This document shows positions 1 to 5,172 of a stretch of 6,374 nt of DNA, in pieces. Both the position numbers and the translations under genes were made by a program. The DNA comes from Rhodoferax sp. (GTDB taxonomy: Bacteria; Pseudomonadota; Gammaproteobacteria; Burkholderiales; Burkholderiaceae_C). The notes under the pieces were generated by a model. It ran no database searches. It was not told the origin of the DNA and was given only the letters and a program-made list of their open reading frames with translations. Each line of letters starts with the position of its first letter. The first letter of the stretch is position 1. The stretch covers positions 1 through 6,374 of the forward strand of contig JAKFXU010000192.1 in NCBI GenBank assembly GCA_021731215.1, given 5' to 3'.

Positions 1-508
1 TCAGGTAGCCGGCCGCGGCGACGAAGTCTTCGCGGGTTTTGCTCTGATCGAGCTTGGCAAACAGTTCGCGCGCCTTGTCTTCGTCGCCGGGGTAGCCCCC
101 CAGCGGCGTCAGCGCGTCCGGCGCGAAGGCCATGAAGTTGTCCAGCGCCAGCCGGCGCGCAATGTCCTCGATGTGCGGATTGAGGCCGCGATTTTCATGC
201 ACCACCAGCACGCCCGGCAGTCGGCCGGTGGCCTGGGCCGGACGCGCCAGATAGCCTTTGACCCGTCCATAGCCCGAAGGTGAGTCGAACTCCACCCGCT
301 CGATTGTGAGCCGTTGGTCGTCCGCAGGCACCTGGGCTCGCGCAAAATCAGGGCTGAGCGCGGCCAGCAGCATGCCGGCCGTCATGCCGGCCACCGCATA
401 TTTTTGGGCCGCATCCAGAAAGCCGCGCCGGTCGATGCGGCCATGGACATAGGCATCAAACAGAATCAGCAGTTCCTGGTCAAAGTCTTGCGCTGTCAGG
501 CGTTGCAT
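1..508 (-). CDS. Dienelactone hydrolase family protein, Tat-exported, partial (C-terminal part beyond the left edge)
   Basis: About 169 residues are visible and no stop is reached before base 1. The protein opens MQRLTAQDFDQELL. A twin-arginine-like segment DRRGFLD follows at residues 26-32, then a hydrophobic stretch at about 38-51 and an ARA|Q signal-peptidase-like site at 56-59, so export to the periplasm is likely. The hydrolase domain starts near residue 68. The segment PGVLVVHENRGLNPHIEDIA (98-117) matches the alpha/beta-hydrolase strand and turn that in dienelactone hydrolases carries the glutamate of the QEIFG motif, here E105. FAPDAL (128-133) follows. The catalytic Cys/Asp/His of the family would lie in the missing part, so activity cannot be judged. 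The start is fixed by GGAGG six bases upstream. The gene is divergent from the FAD hydroxylase with 100 bases between them. Family members hydrolyse cyclic esters such as dienelactone, but exported members have poorly known substrates. Confidence 0.88.
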   Translation of the reverse strand, partial: MQRLTAQDFDQELLILFDAYVHGRIDRRGFLDAAQKYAVAGMTAGMLLAALSPDFARAQVPADDQRLTIERVEFDSPSGYGRVKGYLARPAQATGRLPGVLVVHENRGLNPHIEDIARRLALDNFMAFAPDALTPLGGYPGDEDKARELFAKLDQSKTREDFVAAAGYL

Positions 509-509
509 A

Positions 510-519
510 GGAGGCCTCC
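510..519 (-). promoter_or_regulatory. Shine-Dalgarno site within a 10-bp palindrome, upstream of the dienelactone hydrolase gene
   Basis: On the minus strand GGAGG (515-519) lies six bases before the ATG at 508, a strong site that fixes this start. It forms half of the perfect palindrome GGAGGCCTCC. The palindrome has no loop, so it is more likely coincidence than a folded regulator. Confidence 0.6.
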
Positions 520-593
520 AAAAAGATGCAGCATAGCGGGAACAGGGGCTGGCTGCCAGAAAGCTGCACAATGCGCTTTGAATTGTGGGAGAT

Positions 594-598
594 GGAGG
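594..598 (+). promoter_or_regulatory. Shine-Dalgarno site deciding the start of the FAD hydroxylase
   Basis: GGAGG lies ten bases before the ATG at 609. It supports that start over the in-frame ATG at 585, which would add eight residues (MGDGGTAR) before the canonical MSRILIVGGG N-terminus. Confidence 0.7.
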
Positions 599-608
599 AA
601 CAGCACGC

Positions 609-1793
609 ATGAGTCGAATTTTGATTGTGGGCGGCGGCATCGGTGGCCTGGCGGCGGCGCTGGCCTGCGCCGGCAGTGGGGCTGAACTGGCGCTGTTCGA
701 ACGGGCCGCCGAATTCACCGAGGTCGGGGCCGGCATTCAGATCGGCCCCAACGTGGTGAAGATCCTGCACAGCTGGGGCTTGCAAGACGCGCTGGCCGGG
801 GTGGCCGCGTTTCCGCCGCGCTTGCAGGTGCGCAGCGCCCTGTCGGGTGCCGAGCTCGGTGCCTTGCGTCTGGGCGCGCGCAGCGTGCAGCGCTATGGCG
901 CGCCCTATGCCACGATTCACCGCGCCGATCTGCACGCCCTGCTGCTGGCGGCCGTCAAGCAGCAGGCTGCGGTGCAGCTCAACGTCGACAGTTGGGTGGC
1001 CGGATTCATTGAGGACCCTGACGGCGTGACGCTGCACACCAGCGACGGGCGCACAGCGCGGGGGGATGTCCTGGTCGGCGCCGACGGTCTGTGGAGCGGG
1101 GTGCGACAGCAGTTGTTGAACGACGGCGCGCCGCGCGCCACCGGCCATCTGGCCTATCGGGCCCTGGTGCCGCAGCACAGCCTGCCCGAGCGCTTGCGCT
1201 CGCAGCAGGTGACAGTCTGGCTCGGGCCCCGGCTGCACCTGGTGCAGTACCCGGTGCGCCGCGGCGAGTGGCTCAATGTGGTGGCGATCGTGCACGGCCG
1301 CATGGAGGGCGACGCCGCCTATTGGAACCACAGCGCCAATGCAGCGGAGTTGCGCCACAGCCTGGCCGCCACCTGCGCGCCCTTGCAGGAACTGATTGCG
1401 GCCATTGACCATTGGCGCTTGTGGGCCCTGAGCATTCGGGCGCCGATGCGCGGCGCACAGGAGCAGGCGCAGGGGCGGGTGGCGTTGTTGGGCGACGCGG
1501 CGCATCCGATGCTGCCCTACCTGGCACAGGGCGCCGGCATGGCGATTGAAGATGCCGATCAGCTCGCACGGGTGCTGGCGCAACTGCCGCAGCCGGCGCG
1601 CAATGTGCCCGCGCTGCTGGGCCGCTACGCCGCCCGGCGCTGGCAGCGCAATGCCCGGGTGCAGGCGCGCGCGCTGCGCAACGGGCAGATCTTTCATGCC
1701 ACCGGGCTGGTGCGCTGGGGCCGCGATGCGGCCATGAACTTGCTCGGTGAACGCCTGCTCGATCTGCCCTGGCTCTATCGGGGGCCGTCCTGA
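609..1793 (+). CDS. FAD-dependent aromatic hydroxylase (salicylate / 3-hydroxybenzoate hydroxylase type)
   Basis: 394 residues, a usual length for single-component group A flavoprotein monooxygenases, which use NAD(P)H and O2 to hydroxylate an aromatic ring. The three family fingerprints are present in order. The Rossmann motif GxGxxG is at residues 8-13 (VGGGIGGL), with E31 at the end of the second strand to hold the FAD ribose. GADG (157-160) is the DG motif for FAD and NAD(P)H. GDAAHPMLPYLAQGAGMAIE starts at 295 and is the GD motif that contacts the FAD pyrophosphate and ribose, with the usual AxGxGxxxxIEDA-like continuation. No signal peptide is visible, so it should be cytoplasmic. The C-terminus (RRWQRNARVQ...LPWLYRGPS) resembles salicylate hydroxylase relatives. 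The gene is divergent from a dienelactone hydrolase family gene and convergent with argF, with 19 bases between the stop codons. The exact substrate is unknown; related UbiH-like or zeaxanthin-epoxidase-like proteins are less likely. Confidence 0.9.
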   Translation: MSRILIVGGGIGGLAAALACAGSGAELALFERAAEFTEVGAGIQIGPNVVKILHSWGLQDALAGVAAFPPRLQVRSALSGAELGALRLGARSVQRYGAPYATIHRADLHALLLAAVKQQAAVQLNVDSWVAGFIEDPDGVTLHTSDGRTARGDVLVGADGLWSGVRQQLLNDGAPRATGHLAYRALVPQHSLPERLRSQQVTVWLGPRLHLVQYPVRRGEWLNVVAIVHGRMEGDAAYWNHSANAAELRHSLAATCAPLQELIAAIDHWRLWALSIRAPMRGAQEQAQGRVALLGDAAHPMLPYLAQGAGMAIEDADQLARVLAQLPQPARNVPALLGRYAARRWQRNARVQARALRNGQIFHATGLVRWGRDAAMNLLGERLLDLPWLYRGPS

Positions 1794-1797
1794 TCAG

Positions 1798-1809
1798 GCC
1801 GGCGCCGGC
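1798..1809. repeat. 12-bp GC palindrome between convergent stop codons
   Basis: GCCGGCGCCGGC is a perfect self-complementary sequence in the 19-base gap between the stops of the hydroxylase (+) and argF (-). It has no loop and no T tract on either side, so it is not a standard intrinsic terminator. It may contribute to weak termination or be chance in GC-rich DNA. Confidence 0.35.
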
Positions 1810-1812
1810 GTG

Positions 1813-2721
<909 letters not shown>

Positions 2722-2763
2722 GGCGGGTACTCGCAGGACAAGGTTGGAAGCAGTTGGCGTCTA

Positions 2764-4008
2764 TCAGGCGGCGTCCAGCAGGAGCTGCTTGATCAGTGGA
2801 CACAGGATGCTGACCACCTCGTCGGCTTCCACCGTGGTCATGATCAATGGCGGCAACAGACGGACGACGCTATCGGCGGTGACGCTGATCAGCAGACCCT
2901 TGTCGGCACACTGCTGGACCAGCGCCGAACAAGGTTGGGCCAGTTCGATGCCCAGCATCAGGCCTTGCCCGCGAATCTCCTTGACGGCCTTGGTCGCCAG
3001 TTCGGCTGCCAGGGCCTGGGCCAGCGCGCCAGCCAGGTGTGCGCCAACGCGGGCGGCATTGGCCAGCAAGCCTTCTTCCTCCATGATGCGGATGGTCTCG
3101 ACGCCGGCCCGCATCGCCAGCGGATTGCCGCCAAAGGTGGTGCCATGGTTGCCGGGCTGGAAAATGTGGGCGGCCCTGGGGCCGGCCACGACCGCACCAA
3201 CCGGTACACCTGAGCCCAAGCCCTTGGCCAGTGGCATCACATCGGGTTTGATGCCGGCCCACTGGTGCGCAAACCATTTGCCGGTGCGGCCCATGCCGCA
3301 TTGCACCTCGTCAATCATCAGCAGCCAGTCGCGCTCATCGCACAACTGGCGCACCGCCTTGAGGTAGTCCAGGTGCATCGGGTTGACCCCGCCTTCGCCC
3401 TGGATCGCCTCAAAAAATACCGCCACCACATTCGGGTTGCCCTCAGTCGCCTGTTTCAGCCGCTCGATGTCGTTCAGTGGCACCCGGATGAAGCCTTCCA
3501 CCAGCGGCCCGAAGCCAGCCTGGATCTTGGGGTTGCCGGTGGCGCTCAGGGTGGCGATGGAGCGGCCATGGAAGGCCTTCTCATAGACCACGATCTCGGG
3601 CCGCGCTATGCCCTTGTCGTGGCCAAATTTGCGCGCCAGCTTCAGGGCCGCTTCGTTGGCCTCCAGGCCGGTGGAGCAAAAGAAAACGTTGCTCATGCCC
3701 GACAACTCGACCAGCTTCTTCGCCAGCACCTCTTGATGGGGCACGTGGTAATAGTTGGAGCTGTGGATTATTTTGGCAAGCTGGTCCTGCAGCGCCGGCA
3801 CCAGCTTGGGGTGGTTGTGGCCCAGCGTGTTGACAGCAATGCCGCCGAGCGCGTCCAGATAGGACTTGCCATTGACATCCCAGACGCGGCAACCCTGGCC
3901 GTGCGACAGCGCGATCGGCACGCGGCCATAGGTGTTCATTACGTGGGGTGAACTAGCTTCAATGAAGGGCGAAGCAATGGTTTCGGTCGCGGACAGTGCG
4001 GTGTTCAT
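2764..4008 (-). CDS. argD: Acetylornithine aminotransferase (class III, PLP-dependent)
   Basis: 414 residues. It transfers an amino group from glutamate to N-acetylglutamate semialdehyde to give N-acetylornithine; many ArgD proteins also serve as succinyldiaminopimelate aminotransferase in lysine synthesis. Visible class III features are STGLEANEAALK (112-123), which binds cofactor phosphate, FHGRS (146-150), FEAIQGEGGV (199-208), and IDEVQCGMGRTGK (232-244) with D233 for the pyridine nitrogen. K262 in AKGLGSG is the Schiff-base lysine, and GTTFGGNPLA is at 289-298. The domain begins near residue 20, so the N-terminus carries a short extra stretch. I chose the ATG at 4008 because GGAG lies nine bases upstream; the internal ATG at 3939 has no such site. 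The gene is probably first in an argD-argF operon and is preceded by a leader with a terminator-like hairpin. Other class III enzymes (e.g. ornithine or GABA aminotransferase) are less likely given the argF neighbour. Confidence 0.94.
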   Translation of the reverse strand: MNTALSATETIASPFIEASSPHVMNTYGRVPIALSHGQGCRVWDVNGKSYLDALGGIAVNTLGHNHPKLVPALQDQLAKIIHSSNYYHVPHQEVLAKKLVELSGMSNVFFCSTGLEANEAALKLARKFGHDKGIARPEIVVYEKAFHGRSIATLSATGNPKIQAGFGPLVEGFIRVPLNDIERLKQATEGNPNVVAVFFEAIQGEGGVNPMHLDYLKAVRQLCDERDWLLMIDEVQCGMGRTGKWFAHQWAGIKPDVMPLAKGLGSGVPVGAVVAGPRAAHIFQPGNHGTTFGGNPLAMRAGVETIRIMEEEGLLANAARVGAHLAGALAQALAAELATKAVKEIRGQGLMLGIELAQPCSALVQQCADKGLLISVTADSVVRLLPPLIMTTVEADEVVSILCPLIKQLLLDAA

Positions 4009-4046
4009 GGGCTCAAGCTCCAGTGTCTTAATGACCCGGGGACAGT

Positions 4047-4068
4047 GCTTGCTCAGCTACGCGCAAGC
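4047..4068 (-). repeat. Small inverted repeat in the argD leader
   Basis: GCTTGC (4047-4052) and GCAAGC (4063-4068) can form a 6-bp stem with a 10-base loop, between the terminator-like hairpin and the argD start. It has no U tract. It could be part of a folded leader RNA, but arms of this length also arise by chance. Confidence 0.3.
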
Positions 4069-4090
4069 TGCGGTCTGTTCCCAAGGCCTC

Positions 4091-4123
4091 AAAAAATAAA
4101 GCGGCCCAACGCAGGTTGGGCCG
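4091..4123 (-). terminator. Terminator-like hairpin in the argD 5' leader (candidate attenuator)
   Basis: Read on the minus strand, CGGCCCAAC (4123-4115), loop CTGC and GTTGGGCCG (4110-4102) form a perfect 9-bp GC-rich stem. CTTTATTTTTTG follows, with ten residues of which nine are T: the layout of an intrinsic terminator. On the plus strand the stem is followed by TTGAAG, so it does not work that way. No minus-strand gene lies directly upstream, because rpsT has its own terminator at 4651-4678 and the DUF3579 gene is on the other strand. The element therefore sits in the argD leader, ending about 82 bases before the ATG. Attenuation, termination of a short RNA, or a 5'-end stabilising stem are all possible. 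Confidence 0.75.
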
Positions 4124-4133
4124 TTGAAGCGTG

Positions 4134-4139
4134 ATTCTA
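4134..4139 (-). promoter_or_regulatory. Candidate -10 element for argD
   Basis: TAGAAT on the minus strand, five of six matches to the sigma-70 -10 consensus, within TAGAATCACG. The same ten bases occur in the same orientation upstream of rpsT (5098-5107). No good -35 is seen 16-18 bases upstream. If real, transcription would start near 4125-4127, almost at the base of the terminator-like hairpin. Confidence 0.4.
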
Positions 4140-4141
4140 GG

Positions 4142-4188
4142 CGCATCGCGTCCCCCGTCTTTTGATAATTTGACATCACTGCGATGCG
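4142..4188. repeat. 8-bp inverted repeat in the argD/DUF3579 divergent region
   Basis: CGCATCGC (4142-4149) and GCGATGCG (4181-4188) are exact inverted repeats separated by 31 bases. The intervening DNA is AT-rich and contains a plus-strand TTGACA (4170-4175). The pair could be a spaced operator for a dimeric regulator looping across the divergent promoters, or a stem in a longer argD leader RNA. Confidence 0.4.
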
Positions 4189-4206
4189 TCTGTTCTTTCA
4201 AAATGA

Positions 4207-4220
4207 GTCTTCTATAAGAC
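4207..4220. repeat. Short inverted repeat upstream of the DUF3579 gene
   Basis: GTCTT (4207-4211), spacer CTAT, AAGAC (4216-4220). It lies just upstream of the candidate -10 at 4232-4237, over the region where RNA polymerase would contact the -35 area, so it could be an operator half-site pair. Arms of five bases are weak evidence. Confidence 0.25.
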
Positions 4221-4231
4221 ATAAGATAGGG

Positions 4232-4237
4232 TAGAAT
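4232..4237 (+). promoter_or_regulatory. Candidate -10 element for the DUF3579 gene
   Basis: TAGAAT, five of six matches to TATAAT, 50 bases before the ATG at 4288. The -35 region (around 4209-4214) is poor, so activation by a protein or another sigma factor is possible. A start of transcription near 4244 would exclude the upstream TTG at 4240 as a start codon. Confidence 0.35.
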
Positions 4238-4287
4238 TCTTGTGCACCGCAACATCCCGACGGCGCGTCCTGACTGACCTCTATCCG

Positions 4288-4599
4288 ATGGTTTCCAACT
4301 CTGCCAAAAAAGTCTTTATCCTGGGTCTGACCCAGAGCGGAAGGGCCTTTCGCCCCAGCGACTGGGCGGAGCGTCTGGCCGGAGTTATGAGCCCGTTTCG
4401 TCCCGGTGGCGCCCACCCGGGCAGTCATCTGATGTACTCGCCCTGGTGCATTCCCACCACCTTCGACGGCGTGCGCTGTGTCGTGGTCCATCCCGATTTG
4501 CGCGACTATGACGTCATGGCCTGGGATTTCTGCATGAACTTTGCCAAAGACAACGAGTTGCAACTGTCAATCGGTCCACCGGCCCACAAGCCCGCCTGA
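4288..4599 (+). CDS. DUF3579 domain protein, function unknown
   Basis: 103 residues, soluble, no signal peptide or membrane segment. I recognise it as the DUF3579 family, small proteins found mostly in betaproteobacteria. Visible features are FRPSDWAERL at 21-30, YSPWC at 50-54, and a long conserved-looking C-terminal part VVVHPDLRDYDVMAWDFCMNF (65-85) rich in acidic and aromatic residues. Three cysteines (54, 64, 82) are present but not in a metal-binding CxxC pattern. The start is the ATG at 4288, giving MVSNSAKKVFILG; an in-frame TTG at 4240 would add 16 residues unlike the family and overlaps the candidate -10. No clear Shine-Dalgarno precedes 4288, so translation may be weak or depend on other features. 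It is divergent from argD and convergent with rpsT. From memory, this family often sits beside arginine genes in Burkholderiales, which hints at but does not prove a link with arginine metabolism. Confidence 0.85.
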   Translation: MVSNSAKKVFILGLTQSGRAFRPSDWAERLAGVMSPFRPGGAHPGSHLMYSPWCIPTTFDGVRCVVVHPDLRDYDVMAWDFCMNFAKDNELQLSIGPPAHKPA

Positions 4600-4650
4600 G
4601 CCCTGGCTTTGCGCCTGCCGGCTTGGCTAGCGAGTGAGTACAGCGCCCAC

Positions 4651-4678
4651 AAAAAAGCCGTCTTGCGACGGCTTTTTT
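4651..4678. terminator. Bidirectional intrinsic terminator shared by the DUF3579 gene and rpsT
   Basis: Six A, stem arm GCCGTC (4657-4662), loop TTGC, arm GACGGC (4667-4672), then six T. The whole element is a perfect 12-base inverted repeat. It gives a GC stem followed by a U tract on both strands, and sits between convergent genes: 51 bases after the DUF3579 stop and about 75 bases after the rpsT stop. Confidence 0.93.
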
Positions 4679-4697
4679 GCTTTTGCTAACAGCGCAC

Positions 4698-4760
4698 CCG
4701 TTACAAACGGCGCATTCTCAATTGCATTGCGAATGCGTGCGATTTGCCTGAAATCAGGCA
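4698..4760 (-). repeat. Cluster of inverted repeats in the rpsT 3' region
   Basis: Three inverted repeats lie between the end of rpsT and its terminator. TGCCTGA/TCAGGCA (4745-4751 and 4754-4760) contains the rpsT stop codon. CGCATTC/GAATGCG (4711-4717 and 4731-4737) has a 13-base loop. CCGTT/AACGG (4698-4702 and 4706-4710) has a 3-base loop. None has a U tract. In the rpsT transcript they would give a folded tail ending in the terminator. Confidence 0.5.
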
Positions 4761-5056
4761 GCGATTGCGGCCAGGGCTTTCACCTTGGTCGACAGACGGC
4801 TCTTGTCGCGAGCGGCCTTGTTTTTGTGGAAGATGCCTTTGTCAGCCACGGTGTCAACCACGGCCTGCATCTTGGCAAACAGCTCGGTGGCCTTGGCTTT
4901 GTCGCCAGCGACCACCGCTTTTTCCACGTTCTTCACCGCAGTGCGGTATTTGGAACGCAGCGAGGTGTTGGCGGCGTTGATTTTGACGTCCTGACGGACG
5001 CGCTTGCGGCCCGACGCCAGGCGCGGGTTCTTTTTCTTGGGTTTGGTAGATGCCAT
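4754..5056 (-). CDS. rpsT: Small ribosomal subunit protein bS20
   Basis: 100 residues, Lys/Arg-rich, binding 16S rRNA in the 30S subunit. The start [22 protein letters not shown] and the internal [14 protein letters not shown] and [21 protein letters not shown] segments are characteristic of S20. The length is somewhat above the about 87 residues of the E. coli protein because of a longer middle and Ala-rich tail, which I recall as normal for betaproteobacteria. ATG at 5056 has AAGGAA about eight bases upstream. In E. coli rpsT starts with UUG and is translationally autoregulated; here the start is AUG, so that mechanism cannot be assumed. The gene is divergent from murJ, has a candidate extended -10 promoter at 5102-5107, and ends at a strong terminator. 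It is likely a single-gene transcript. Confidence 0.98.
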   Translation of the reverse strand: MASTKPKKKNPRLASGRKRVRQDVKINAANTSLRSKYRTAVKNVEKAVVAGDKAKATELFAKMQAVVDTVADKGIFHKNKAARDKSRLSTKVKALAAIAA

Positions 5057-5101
5057 ATGAATAGTTCCTTGAGTCTGTGGATGTTGTCAGCAAAGCCCGT
5101 G

Positions 5102-5107
5102 ATTCTA
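5102..5107 (-). promoter_or_regulatory. Candidate extended -10 promoter of rpsT
   Basis: On the minus strand TGTTAGAAT gives a TGn extension joined to TAGAAT, which can compensate for the poor -35. Transcription would start near 5095, giving a leader of about 40 bases before the ATG at 5056. The downstream bases CACG are the same as at the argD candidate. Confidence 0.55.
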
Positions 5108-5128
5108 ACAGCTGCATAGCAGCGGCTG

Positions 5129-5159
5129 GCCGGCACCCGTCCTGCCGGGTGGAGCCGGC
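5129..5159 (+). repeat. Bulged GC-rich hairpin just upstream of murJ
   Basis: GCCGGC-ACCCG (5129-5139), loop TCCTGC, then CGGGT (5146-5150) and GCCGGC (5154-5159) form 11 base pairs with a GGA bulge at 5151-5153. It ends 13 bases before the GTG start. No U tract follows. In a murJ leader it would hide the only purine-rich GGAG nearby and could influence translation. Confidence 0.5.
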
Positions 5160-5172
5160 TACACTTGCGGCG

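Noticed and set aside
530..535. TATGCT on the minus strand as a -10 for the dienelactone hydrolase gene
   Set aside because: Only four of six matches and no -35 at proper spacing. The 100-base divergent region shows no promoter I can support on either strand.
480..1697. Long minus-strand ORF of 405 codons opposite the FAD hydroxylase
   Set aside because: It lies antisense to a clearly recognised flavoprotein with all motifs. Its product is His/Gln/Arg/Ala-rich with no recognisable domain, a common artefact in GC-rich DNA.
4170..4175. Perfect TTGACA as the -35 of the DUF3579 promoter
   Set aside because: At 16-18 bases downstream there is only TTCTTT-like sequence, not a usable -10. The better -10 (TAGAAT at 4232) is too far away.
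4028..4255. Minus-strand ORF of 75 codons in the argD leader, with several arginine codons including a tandem AGA AGA near codons 15-16, which could resemble an arginine leader peptide
   Set aside because: No Shine-Dalgarno before its ATG or the internal ATG. It runs through the terminator hairpin and stops only 20 bases before argD, unlike a short leader peptide. If argD transcription starts near 4126 its start is not transcribed. The AGA codons reflect AT-rich non-coding DNA.
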